Assembly: GCA_964602735.1 (NCBI GenBank)
Contig: CAZRRV010000001.1
Span: forward strand, 1 to 64,000
Length of the DNA: 64,000 nucleotides
Direction: 5' to 3'
From: CAZRRV01 sp964602735
Lineage (GTDB): Bacteria; Bacillota; Clostridia; Oscillospirales; Acutalibacteraceae
Each line of letters begins with the position of its first letter. The stretch's first letter is position 1. Below the pieces are notes generated by a model. It worked only from the letters and a program-made list of their open reading frames with translations. It did no database searches and was not told where the DNA came from. Positions 23,996-31,777 of the stretch are shown piece after piece. The position numbers and the translations under genes are program-made.

Positions 23996-26011
23996 TCAGC
24001 CGATCATGCAACCCGCGTCTTCAAGTGCTTCTGCGAATACGGAATACGTTTCAAGCTTGGGATGCAGATTATCGCCGCGTAACATATCGTGTGACACTTT
24101 GCTTACAACATCAACATAAGTTACGTTTTTCTGTTCGGGTTTTTCAATCCACGCTTTTACCGCGGCATTCAACGAGTCGATGTCGGAATTGAGATAATCA
24201 CCTTCTCCGCGGTATGTAACGCTGAACCAGTAAATCTTTGTTTCGGGGAATTTCTTCCGTAATGCGCTAATAAATGTTTCCACATTGGCTGCCGCCGCGT
24301 CCGCTCTGTACGCCGAATAATCGTTTGTGCCTATGTTAAGCACTATGTTTGCGGGTTCCGCGTCGCCGAAAGATGAGAATACTCTGTCGAGATAAAACGG
24401 CCAGTGACCGGCTTTCGCTCCGCCGATTCCCATGTTGAAAACATTTTTGCCGGGGTAACTTTCCGTGTAGAAATTTGTCCACCAGTTGCGGACATCCAAA
24501 AAAGAATCTCCGATAAATACGGTAGTGTTCTTATCCGTTTTCGATTTCCCGACAGCTTTACATTCGCCCGACTCATCGGTTTCAAACCGTACGGCGTCAG
24601 CGAGCTGCCAGATGTACGCCTCGTTTACATCGCCTCCGGCGCCGCAGTCGGTTAATTCGATTTTATAATCGTTATCTATGGCGTCGCGGTTTCCCGCGTA
24701 TGAAGTATCGTAAGATGACTTTATCGTTTGCGGGTACTCGTTTACATATTCGTTGTTGTCGTAGGCGATAAATAAACCGGACGCAACATTTCCAAGCGTC
24801 GAATAAACTCCCGCGGGAAGGTATTCTTTATGCCAGCGGTTGTGATACGCAATATCGCGGCCTTTGTAATAATCAAGCGTTTTGGCAAGTACCGCGCTGC
24901 CCTCGGTACTGGCGGAGTTTTTCATGTTTTTAAGAGCGGGAACGGTTTCGGTTGTCCTGACGAGCTGCGCGGTGGTTTTGCTTTCCGAAAGATATTTGAA
25001 AAACGCTTTCGCACAATCGATGTTTTTCGAGTTTTTGTTGATTGCGAACACATCACCGTCGCTTACCGTGAGTGTTTCTTCTCCGCCCTGCCTGCTTGAG
25101 GGATACGGCGCGAGCAAGAATTTATCCTCGCCGCAGTACGATTTGCAAAGCGCAGCGGCGGTAAAGTCTTCGCCGATAAGGAAGGCCGATTGGTCCTCTG
25201 CAAAACGTGCGTATTTTTCCATATTATCCAAACTTGCGGCGTCGGGAAACAAATATTCCTGTTTTAAGCAGTCCCGCCAGAAATTTATAACAAGGCCGAT
25301 TTCATTTCCGCTCCAACTGCCGTTTAACAGCGCCTCGGAAACATCCGCCGCTTCGCCTTTGTAAGTTAAGAAGCTGCCCGCAATTTCCGAAAAAATTTTG
25401 CCGGACGGGTTAGAACCGATCGGAGTTACTCCGCCGCCCTTAAGTTTCGCGCACGCGGCGAAAAAATCGTCCCATGTGTGGATCGACTCCGGATTTACAC
25501 CGGCGGATTCGCATACTTTGGTATTTATCAAAACGCCGGAAAGTTCGTGAGACAGGGCGAACGAATAAACTTTGCCGTCACTCGCGGAAACAAGTTTTTT
25601 CCCGGTGCCGGTATATTCCCCGAAGTTATCATCGGTCAGATCAAGCGAATAATCCTTAAATTTGCGTTCGGTGTATCCCATTGTCATAAATACATCGGGA
25701 AGATTGTTTTCTCCTATGTTCCGATCGATATTGCTGCCGTATTCCGCCCCGTAATTTCTTAACTCAACCGTTGCTCCGGTGACGTTCTCAAAGCTTTCGG
25801 CAAGTTCCCGAAATAAATCGAGAGCATAAAAAGTATAATTTGTGGCGACCGTCAACCTGGTGCCTTCAAAGTTGCCGTAAGCGGGTTTCTTTGCGCCGCA
25901 GGCGGTAGCGGATACGCAAAGCGCCGCGATTGTTAAAAACGTCGCCGTGAGTTTTATTAAACCGCGGCGGATTTTCCCGCCGGTTAAACGCCGATTCTTT
26001 TCTTTTTTCAT
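23996..26011 (-). CDS. Lipoprotein fusing an ABC solute-binding domain to an SGNH-hydrolase domain
   Basis: 671 aa from the ATG at 26011 (AGGGG upstream; 23 in-frame codons further up lack a site). Lipoprotein signal with a twin-basic start and lipobox SATAC. About residues 40-470 form a sugar-type extracellular solute-binding protein (TRLTVATNYT, LPDVFMTMGYTERKF, VLINTKVCESAGVNPESIHTWDDFF..., FAINKNSKNIDCAKAFFKYL). About 495-665 is an SGNH esterase: block I GDSF near 500, block II Gly in GIGGAKAGHW, block III NIGTNDY, block V DNLHP with Asp-His. Thus a tethered protein that could both bind and deacylate a glycan. No ABC permease is adjacent. The fusion is unusual. Confidence 0.85.
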   Translation of the reverse strand: MKKEKNRRLTGGKIRRGLIKLTATFLTIAALCVSATACGAKKPAYGNFEGTRLTVATNYTFYALDLFRELAESFENVTGATVELRNYGAEYGSNIDRNIGENNLPDVFMTMGYTERKFKDYSLDLTDDNFGEYTGTGKKLVSASDGKVYSFALSHELSGVLINTKVCESAGVNPESIHTWDDFFAACAKLKGGGVTPIGSNPSGKIFSEIAGSFLTYKGEAADVSEALLNGSWSGNEIGLVINFWRDCLKQEYLFPDAASLDNMEKYARFAEDQSAFLIGEDFTAAALCKSYCGEDKFLLAPYPSSRQGGEETLTVSDGDVFAINKNSKNIDCAKAFFKYLSESKTTAQLVRTTETVPALKNMKNSASTEGSAVLAKTLDYYKGRDIAYHNRWHKEYLPAGVYSTLGNVASGLFIAYDNNEYVNEYPQTIKSSYDTSYAGNRDAIDNDYKIELTDCGAGGDVNEAYIWQLADAVRFETDESGECKAVGKSKTDKNTTVFIGDSFLDVRNWWTNFYTESYPGKNVFNMGIGGAKAGHWPFYLDRVFSSFGDAEPANIVLNIGTNDYSAYRADAAAANVETFISALRKKFPETKIYWFSVTYRGEGDYLNSDIDSLNAAVKAWIEKPEQKNVTYVDVVSKVSHDMLRGDNLHPKLETYSVFAEALEDAGCMIG

Positions 26012-26131
26012 CTTTTTCGCCCCTTTTTTTATAATTCGATTTTCTGCGCTCATTATAGCATTGCCGTTTATCGCTGTCAATATCAGAGAATGGCGGCGTG
26101 TTTGCGCATAAATTCAGGTTGAAAATTGCTA

Positions 26132-26161
26132 TTGACATTATAGCCGTTAATGCGCTATAAT
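26132..26161 (+). promoter_or_regulatory. rpmH operon promoter, overlapping a divergent promoter
   Basis: TTGACA (26132-26137), 18 bp, TATAAT (26156-26161). On the opposite strand TTGTAT (26162-26167) and GGC-TATAAT (26137-26142), spacer 19, could serve the solute-binding/SGNH gene, so the two polymerase sites overlap and should compete. Confidence 0.75.
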
Positions 26162-26218
26162 ATACAAATGTTAGCGATCTTTTTTGTTGAAACACGAAGT
26201 ATGGGAAGGTTTTAATTT

Positions 26219-26353
26219 ATGAAAAGAACATACCAGCCGAAGAAAATTCACAGAAAAAAAGAACACGGATTCTTAAAAAGAATGTCGACGGCCAACGGCA
26301 GAAAAGTTTTGTCGCGCCGCAGGGAAAAAGGCAGAAAAGTTTTAACTTACTGA
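26219..26353 (+). CDS. rpmH: 50S ribosomal protein L34
   Basis: 44 aa, the exact usual length, with the canonical MKRTYQPKKIHRKKEHGFLK start and a C-terminus rich in Lys/Arg (RREKGRKVLTY). GGGAAGG site. First gene of rpmH-rnpA-yidD-yidC-khpB, the classical origin-proximal block; dnaA, normally divergent here, is missing from this side. Confidence 0.97.
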   Translation: MKRTYQPKKIHRKKEHGFLKRMSTANGRKVLSRRREKGRKVLTY

Positions 26354-26413
26354 TCGCTGATCGTGTGAGGCGCCGGTCTGCCGTGTCCTGTTATTTCTCG
26401 GAGGGAAATCGAA

Positions 26414-26743
26414 TTGAGGCCGCTTACCCTGAAACTGAACCGTGATTTCCGCCGCGTTTACGGCAGAGGAAAATCATATGTAAGCCCGATGTTTGTAACA
26501 TACGTGCTTAAAAACAGGCGGGGAACCGTTCGAATCGGTATAACAACGGGAAAAAAATTAGGCTGTGCCGTAAAGCGCAATCGGGCAAAAAGGGTAATAA
26601 CGGCGGCTTTTACCGGATGTGAGAGCGAAATCAAGGGCGGTGCCGATATAGTTTTTGTCGCGCGAAAGCGTATTTTGTTTGAAAAAAGCACGGCATGCGC
26701 GGTGGTTATGCGAAAACATCTGACATCGGCGGGGCTGATGTAA
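26414..26743 (+). CDS. rnpA: Ribonuclease P protein component
   Basis: 109 aa from a TTG start at 26414 with a strong GGAGGG site. Protein cofactor of RNase P, which trims tRNA 5' leaders. Family marks: LKLNRDFRRVYGRGKSYVSP and the RNA-binding KLGCAVKRNRAKRVI, then IVFVARKRI. The stop overlaps the yidD start by one base. Confidence 0.95.
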   Translation: MRPLTLKLNRDFRRVYGRGKSYVSPMFVTYVLKNRRGTVRIGITTGKKLGCAVKRNRAKRVITAAFTGCESEIKGGADIVFVARKRILFEKSTACAVVMRKHLTSAGLM

Positions 26744-26982
26744 TGAAAAAGATTTTGATATCGCTGATACGGTTCTATCAAAAAAATGTTTCTCCGCTTA
26801 AAACGCCGTGTTGCCGTTTTACGCCCACATGTTCCGCTTACGCTGTCGAGGCAATCGAAAAGCACGGGGCGTTTAAGGGATCCGCCCTTGCGGTGTGGCG
26901 TATTTTGCGTTGCAATCCTTTATGCAAAGGCGGTTACGATCCCGTGCCCGAACCCAAGAGGAAGCAGCTTAAGGGGCATTAG
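26743..26982 (+). CDS. yidD: Membrane protein insertion efficiency factor YidD
   Basis: 79 aa from the ATG at 26743, overlapping the rnpA stop by one base. Conserved core: IRFYQKNVSP, CCRFTPTCSAYAVEAIEKHG, WRILRCNPLCKGGYDPVP, with the four conserved Cys. Amphipathic, membrane associated; assists YidC-dependent insertion. Position between rnpA and yidC is diagnostic. Confidence 0.95.
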   Translation: MKKILISLIRFYQKNVSPLKTPCCRFTPTCSAYAVEAIEKHGAFKGSALAVWRILRCNPLCKGGYDPVPEPKRKQLKGH

Positions 26983-27004
26983 AGGCTTTATAAGGTGATA
27001 GTTT

Positions 27005-27886
27005 ATGAGTTTTATCAGCAAGCCCATGGGTTATGTGATGAGATGGCTTGCCACGCTTTGCGGAGGCAATTTCGCGGGGGCGGTGTTTTTGTTTACACTG
27101 CTTGTAAACCTTGTGATTTTCCCTCTTACGCTTAAATCGCAAAAATCCTCGGCGAAACAGGCTCTGCTTAAACCCAAAATGGATATGTTGCGGCAAAAGT
27201 ACGGCGATGATAAGCAGAAGTACAATGCCGCGCTTCAGGAGCTTTATCAGCGGGAAAATGTATCGATGGCGGGCGGATGCCTCCCGATGATTATACGTCT
27301 CCTTTTTATGTATGCCATTTATTTCGTCGTGGTAAATCCTTTGCAGTATTTGGGCGGAATACCGGCCGATACCATTAACGCCGCCATGAAAGACTTGGGA
27401 GTAAAAAGTGCAATCGAGCTGGTGGCTCCGGTGGCCGAGGGTAAAGTCGCGTCAATCCCCGCCGACACATTAAGTCACATAAATTTTAATTTTTTCGGGA
27501 TAGATTTAACCGATAATCCGAATTTCACATTTAATTTTTCCGAGGCCGAACCAATCTGGATTATTCCGTTCCTGGCGTTTGCGACCGCGATGCTTACAAG
27601 TATAATTTCACTTGTTATACAAAAAAAGCAGAACCCGGGGCAGCCCACTATGGCGGGAATGCTGCTTACGATGCCGGTGATTTCACTTATTATAGGATTT
27701 ACAGTCCCCGGAGCGCTCGGGTTTTACTGGGCGTGTTCAAGTCTCATCTCGGGCGGATTGCAAACGATTATGCAGCTGGCGTACAGCCCCGAAAAAATGG
27801 TATCGCATGAACAGATGAAGTTCGTGCTTAAACGAAATGAAACCGAAAAGAAAATTCTCGCCGAAAAGGCAAAACAGCAACAATAA
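27005..27886 (+). CDS. yidC: Membrane protein insertase YidC/OxaI
   Basis: 293 aa. Inserts membrane proteins alone or with Sec. First conserved helix AVFLFTLLVNLVIFPLTLKSQ (20-residue core), hairpin KSSAKQALLKPKMDMLRQKYG..., later GCLPMIIRLLFMYAIYFVV, then the terminal helices around LTMPVISLIIGFTVPGALGFYWACSSL. No lipobox or signal peptide is visible at the N-terminus, unlike many Bacillus SpoIIIJ proteins. The C-tail is short and lysine rich. Forms an operon with khpB. Confidence 0.93.
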   Translation: MSFISKPMGYVMRWLATLCGGNFAGAVFLFTLLVNLVIFPLTLKSQKSSAKQALLKPKMDMLRQKYGDDKQKYNAALQELYQRENVSMAGGCLPMIIRLLFMYAIYFVVVNPLQYLGGIPADTINAAMKDLGVKSAIELVAPVAEGKVASIPADTLSHINFNFFGIDLTDNPNFTFNFSEAEPIWIIPFLAFATAMLTSIISLVIQKKQNPGQPTMAGMLLTMPVISLIIGFTVPGALGFYWACSSLISGGLQTIMQLAYSPEKMVSHEQMKFVLKRNETEKKILAEKAKQQQ

Positions 27887-27928
27887 TAAGTTCCGGGGGC
27901 GAAAGTTCCCGTTTGTGGAGTGAGCGGT

Positions 27929-28786
27929 ATGATTAAAGAAGCGTTTGGCGAGGGAGCCACTTATGAAGACGCGCAACGCGCGGCGAAAGACGCACTGGGT
28001 TCAACCGGCGGCGCGGATGTGCAGTATGAAATAATTGAAATGCCGAAGAAAAAAGTCCTGGGTATGTTCGGCGGTTCCCCCGCGAAGGTAAGGGCTTTTT
28101 GCGAGATCCCCGATACCCGCGAGACCGCGGGCGAACCCGTGCGGGAATTGACACCCGATGACAAAGAGGAGGCCGAACCCGACAGCGGAAAAAACTCATC
28201 CGAAACAACTCAGCCCGGAGTTGAATACACTTCGCTGCCTAAAGACAGTCCGGCTTACAGAGCGTGCGATTATTTACGAGAGATAGTCGGTATGCTCGGA
28301 GCACGTAATTTAAGCATAAAAGTTTCGGATATTTCAAACGGGTGCCGTATCGATCTCGACGGCGCGAATTTAGGCGCCGTTATCGGTCGCCGCGGAGAAA
28401 CTTCCGACGCGTTGCAATATCTGGCGTCGCTTGCGGCTAACCCGGGTAAAGGCGGTTATTTCCGTGTGGTTCTGAATGTGGGGAATTACCGCGAAAAGAG
28501 GGAATCCGCATTAAAAGATTTGGCAAGGCGTACCGCCGAACAGTGTCTGCGCACCCGGCACGACAGAACTCTCGAACCTATGAATCCTTATGAAAGGCGT
28601 ATTATCCATACCGCCGTCCATGAAATTGCCGGCGTTACTTCGTCGTCTGTGGGCGAGGGATTGTCGCGCAGGGTGGTAATCAGTGTTGAGAACGGATATA
28701 ACGGAAATGACGACAACCGCGACGATACCCCGCGGCCGGTAAAAAAAGACTCCGATTCTTTTCCGCTCTACGGCAAAATAAGATAG
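27929..28786 (+). CDS. khpB: RNA-binding protein KhpB (Jag/EloR, Jag_N-KH-R3H)
   Basis: 285 aa from the ATG at 27929, eight bases after GGAG; a GTG at 27920 overlaps that site and is less likely. Jag_N (1-50: AFGEGATYEDAQRAAKDAL, KKVLGMFGGSPAKV), acidic linker (60-110), KH domain with LGAVIGRRGETSDALQYLAS, and R3H with MNPYERRIIHTAVHEIAG and SRRVVI. With KhpA this family binds many RNAs and controls cell elongation in streptococci. Last gene of the rpmH block. Confidence 0.94.
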   Translation: MIKEAFGEGATYEDAQRAAKDALGSTGGADVQYEIIEMPKKKVLGMFGGSPAKVRAFCEIPDTRETAGEPVRELTPDDKEEAEPDSGKNSSETTQPGVEYTSLPKDSPAYRACDYLREIVGMLGARNLSIKVSDISNGCRIDLDGANLGAVIGRRGETSDALQYLASLAANPGKGGYFRVVLNVGNYREKRESALKDLARRTAEQCLRTRHDRTLEPMNPYERRIIHTAVHEIAGVTSSSVGEGLSRRVVISVENGYNGNDDNRDDTPRPVKKDSDSFPLYGKIR

Positions 28787-28808
28787 CAGTGTAAAGCAAT
28801 GCGCATTT

Positions 28809-28841
28809 ACCGCCGCTTACGAAAGTATGCGGCGGTTTTTA
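28809..28841 (+). terminator. Terminator after khpB
   Basis: ACCGCCGC (28809-28816), 12-base loop, GCGGCGGT (28829-28836), then a T run with ATT. Confidence 0.88.
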
Positions 28842-28926
28842 TTGACGGGTATGACCGTGCCCTGCGGTGTAAATTCTCAAAAGCACAGGCGGCTTTGAAC
28901 CAGCTGGCGGCTTCCGCTGGTTATTA

Positions 28927-29008
28927 TTAAGGCAACACCGCAAAAACCCGGCATCGGATGTAACGGCAGATGATGTCGGGAGCCGGGCATTCTGCGGCGT
29001 TGCATTAA
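28927..29008. mobile_element. 82-bp miniature inverted-repeat element with TTAA ends
   Basis: Left end TTAAGGCAACACCGCA (28927-28942), right end TGCGGCGTTGCATTAA (28993-29008), 14 of 16 complementary. The left end is identical over 16 bases to the reverse complement of the right end of the element at 30496-30675. Inside is a second stem (CCCGGC / GCCGGG). It lies in the gene-free stretch 28787-29214, where otherwise I see the khpB terminator and a CCGCCGT / ACGGCGG hairpin near 29160-29180. Confidence 0.65.
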
Positions 29009-29214
29009 GCAGGAAAATACCGGGCGGGCGGCGCAGTATATTGCTAAGATCCGTTGTCGGGAATATGTTGTGTGAATTGCCGAAACATCGCCGGGAAAGG
29101 TGCGGCGGGTCAGACTGTCCGACCCGTCGCAATAATCGTTATTTATTAAGTCGCGTCGAACCGCCGTATTACGACGGCGGGCGGTACGTAAGGTAAAATA
29201 AAATTTGATTTTCT

Positions 29215-29628
29215 CTACTCATCGTAAACAAAACGGACGGTTTTGTAATTTCCGTGGCGGTTGTAAATAATTATCGTTGTCGGTATGCTGTCGTTCATTG
29301 CCTTAACGAGCGTATCAAGCGTTCCTTTGCTGTGCCCGTTCCAAAACGCTATAATAGCCGGTTCCTGTTCTTTCGCGTACTTAATCATCTGCGAATTTCG
29401 TATCGGTCCGGCCTTTTTTCCGTATTTTTCCCACTGCGCGGGGAATACGGCGCATTTTATGTTGTGCCGCTCGGCGTATATCTCACCGAATCGATCCGCG
29501 CCCTCCGCGTGACCAGAAACGATTTCGATATCTTCCCCGTATTGGGGAAGAAGTTCATTAAGCACCCGCTCCTCGAGAGGATAATTATTGAAACTTTTTG
29601 AACCCGGAACAATAATTCTTTTTGTCAT
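29215..29628 (-). CDS. SLOG-domain protein (YspA/YpsA-related, DUF2493)
   Basis: 137 aa. Rossmann-like SLOG fold: RIIVPGSKSFNNYPL at the N-terminus (GSKSF nucleotide loop), EIVSGHAEGADRFGEIYAE (the SGxAxGAD signature), FPAQWEKYGKKAGPIRNSQM and IIAFWNGHSKGTLD. SLOG proteins bind nucleotide-derived ligands; several act in phage defence or NAD-derivative sensing, others are of unknown role. Here it stands alone on the minus strand, near two MITE-like elements. Function not assigned. Confidence 0.82.
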   Translation of the reverse strand: MTKRIIVPGSKSFNNYPLEERVLNELLPQYGEDIEIVSGHAEGADRFGEIYAERHNIKCAVFPAQWEKYGKKAGPIRNSQMIKYAKEQEPAIIAFWNGHSKGTLDTLVKAMNDSIPTTIIIYNRHGNYKTVRFVYDE

Positions 29629-29929
29629 TTCCGTCTTTCCATTTCCTTCCGTTTTAATACATGAACGTGTTTAATAACCGGGCCGCATTAGTGCCTGTTA
29701 AGCCATGTGATTTTTTTAACCGTTTTCGCAGACGGGGGTATGAATTGTATTCGGGCAGGTCTTGCCTTTTCGGTTATTAAAGTGCGTTCCCCTCCGCCTC
29801 GCCGATATATTATACCACCGCTTTATGTCCCGGTTTTGTCGCATATACGCATTCGGACATATTTTTGTCGCGAACAGTTAATGTTTCGATAACGTCGGCA
29901 TGGGTTTTCGAATCGAACTTCCGAATTTG

Positions 29930-29958
29930 TTGCCGTCGCGGGTCTTATATGCTATAAT
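29930..29958 (+). promoter_or_regulatory. Promoter of the GtrA-family gene
   Basis: TTGCCG (29930-29935), 17 bp, TGC-extended TATAAT (29953-29958), 80 bases before the gene. The remainder of the gene-free stretch 29629-30039 shows nothing else I can support. Confidence 0.6.
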
Positions 29959-30039
29959 ATCATATAAGTGCAAATATTCCGGTGCGCGTGCATTTATATT
30001 TTCGTAAATTTTGAATTTTTTTCAACGGAGGCGGGAACA

Positions 30040-30480
30040 ATGGATAAACACGGCATATTTGATAAAACAGTTTCGCTTTTGCGGCGGTACCGGCGTATGA
30101 TCTCGTATCTTTTTTTCGGCGTGTTGACTACGGCGGTGAACACTGTTGTTTATATTTTGCTTTACGATGTGGGAAATATCGGAAATGTGCCGAGTACGAT
30201 AATTGCCTGGCTGATAGCGGTGCTGTTCGCTTTTTTTACAAACAAATTTTTTGTATTTAACAGCCGGAGAGAAAATAAGGCGGGGCTGATTGGCGAATTC
30301 GCGTCGTTTTTCTGTTGCAGAATTCTTACCGGCGTGCTTGACGTGGCAATAATGGCGATCGCTGTTGATCGTTTGCATCTTAACGCGGTTATCTGGAAGC
30401 TGATTTCAAATATAATCGTTACGGTGTTAAACTATTTCGCGAGCAGATTTTTTATTTTTCATGCCAAAAATAAAAAATAA
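30040..30480 (+). CDS. GtrA-family membrane protein
   Basis: 146 aa from the ATG at 30040 (GGAGG upstream). Four membrane helices typical of GtrA/DPMS-like proteins: ISYLFFGVLTTAVNTVVYILL (partial), TIIAWLIAVLFAFFTNKFFVF, GEFASFFCCRILTGVLDVAI, LISNIIVTVLNYFASRFFIF. GtrA proteins are thought to flip polyprenyl-linked sugars or partner glycosyltransferases in cell-surface glycan synthesis. No glycosyltransferase is adjacent. A miniature element begins 16 bases past the stop. Confidence 0.88.
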   Translation: MDKHGIFDKTVSLLRRYRRMISYLFFGVLTTAVNTVVYILLYDVGNIGNVPSTIIAWLIAVLFAFFTNKFFVFNSRRENKAGLIGEFASFFCCRILTGVLDVAIMAIAVDRLHLNAVIWKLISNIIVTVLNYFASRFFIFHAKNKK

Positions 30481-30495
30481 ATAATTAAAAATTGC

Positions 30496-30675
30496 TTAAG
30501 GCAATACCGCATAAAGAATGTGCGTCAGATGCGCCGTCAGAATTTCCGTTAGCTGAAGCAAAAAGCGTAGTAAATACTTTGTGTATTTCCGAGCAATTTT
30601 GTGAAATATAACGAAAAATATGCAAGCATATGACGTGCAAAGCCGCCGGGCGGTCATTATGCGGTGTTGCCTTAA
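30496..30675. mobile_element. 180-bp MITE-like element with 19-bp terminal inverted repeats
   Basis: Left end TTAAGGCAATACCGCATAA (30496-30514), right end TTATGCGGTGTTGCCTTAA (30657-30675), complementary at 18 of 19. No transposase inside. Terminal TTAA on both ends could be part of the repeat or a duplicated TTAA target. Related to the element at 28927-29008. It fills most of the gene-free stretch 30481-30787. Confidence 0.75.
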
Positions 30676-30733
30676 TATAAGATGCTTCGGAATGATTATA
30701 TTCCGGCGCGTCTTTATTTTATCGCAAAACCGA

Positions 30734-30750
30734 CAAAAACCCGGCATCGG
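30734..30750 (+). repeat. 17-base copy of a segment of the 28927 element
   Basis: CAAAAACCCGGCATCGG here is identical to 28941-28957, just inside the left end of the 82-bp element. It may be a scar of a related insertion. Confidence 0.6.
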
Positions 30751-30787
30751 CAGATTTTTCGCTATATTTCGAATTTCAACCGAACCG

Positions 30788-31627
30788 TCAGGTATTATTC
30801 CGATCGGAATGAGAAAATAAAATCCTTTTTCGATATTCCGTAGGCGATAAGCCGGTAAGTTTCTTGAAAAAATTGCTGAAATAATACACATCAGTGAACC
30901 CGCAGCGTTCCGCGATTTCCGTTACGGAAAAGTCGCTGATTTCAAGCAGATTTTTAGCCGTATCCAACCGCATTTGCGAAAGATAGTTTTTCGCGGAGAC
31001 ACCGTAAGTATCTAAGAAACGGTTCCTGAAATGCGAATAGCTCATTTTGCAAAGTTGCGCAAGGTGCGGTATTTCTATATTTCCGCGGGATAAATTATCC
31101 TTCATATATTCAACGGCGGGCAGCAGTGCTTTTTTTGCGGGGCTTGTATACCCCGACTGTTCCCTGCGCGCGGTCAGGAACAATATTTCGTACAGAACTG
31201 ACATACATCGGAAATAAAACCCCGCCCGTTTTCTTTCCCATATTTGCAGGATGCTGCGGAACAGTTGGCGCATTTCCGGATTTTCGCCGAAACTCCATTT
31301 GGTAATCCGGTTTTCAGCCTGAAAATCAAAATCGGCATAAATAAGCAGTGAGCAAAAAGGCCGGATTACACGGTCTTCATAACGAAGAGTGCGGGGGATA
31401 AACACAACATCTCCGGCGTTAACCGATATTGTCCCTCCGCTCCAGCGTTGTGTCAGAATTTCGCAGTCCGGCTTATCCGCGGCGGTCGAATCCGCATAAA
31501 ACAGTCGGTCAACTTGCGAAGCGCCGTAACACCGCGTGCCGCTCGGGTGCGATTCGTCAATTTGCACTACGGCTTTAAGGTTGCGTATATTCGTTGTTTC
31601 TCTTTCACTCAGCCACAATTTTTTCAT
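30788..31627 (-). CDS. AraC-family transcriptional regulator
   Basis: 279 aa. N-terminal cupin-like sensing domain (about 10-130, GGTISVNAGDVVFIPRTLRYED) and C-terminal double helix-turn-helix (about 175-270): IEIPHLAQLCKMSYSHFRNRF and SVTEIAERCGFTDVYYFSNFFKK followed by TGLSPTEYRKRI. The family often senses sugars or small organic ligands and activates neighbouring genes. Divergent from the glycyl-radical activase/enzyme pair, so it is the obvious candidate regulator. A perfect palindrome overlaps its own promoter. Confidence 0.92.
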   Translation of the reverse strand: MKKLWLSERETTNIRNLKAVVQIDESHPSGTRCYGASQVDRLFYADSTAADKPDCEILTQRWSGGTISVNAGDVVFIPRTLRYEDRVIRPFCSLLIYADFDFQAENRITKWSFGENPEMRQLFRSILQIWERKRAGFYFRCMSVLYEILFLTARREQSGYTSPAKKALLPAVEYMKDNLSRGNIEIPHLAQLCKMSYSHFRNRFLDTYGVSAKNYLSQMRLDTAKNLLEISDFSVTEIAERCGFTDVYYFSNFFKKLTGLSPTEYRKRILFSHSDRNNT

Positions 31628-31648
31628 CTCCCTTAAGCGGCTGATTTC

Positions 31649-31677
31649 ATTTTATCAGATAAAATCCCGTATTTCAA
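31649..31677 (-). promoter_or_regulatory. araC-type gene promoter with 17-base palindromic operator
   Basis: Minus strand -35 TTGAAA (31672-31677), 17 bp, -10 TAAAAT (31649-31654). The plus strand 31649-31665 reads ATTTTATC-A-GATAAAAT, a perfect palindrome over the -10 and spacer: a likely repressor or autoregulatory site. Confidence 0.6.
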
Positions 31678-31740
31678 TATAATCACAAAAAAGCGCATCA
31701 AATTTTAACCGTCAATTTTTATAAATAGTCATTATTCCTA

Positions 31741-31768
31741 TTTACATTGTTTTATCGCTGTATATAAT
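31741..31768 (+). promoter_or_regulatory. Promoter of the glycyl-radical genes
   Basis: TTTACA (31741-31746), 16 bp, TATAAT (31763-31768). Transcription would begin only about 3-5 bases before the GTG at 31778, so the activase mRNA could be leaderless or start at a later in-frame codon. Confidence 0.55.
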
Positions 31769-31777
31769 AGCTTTCGG

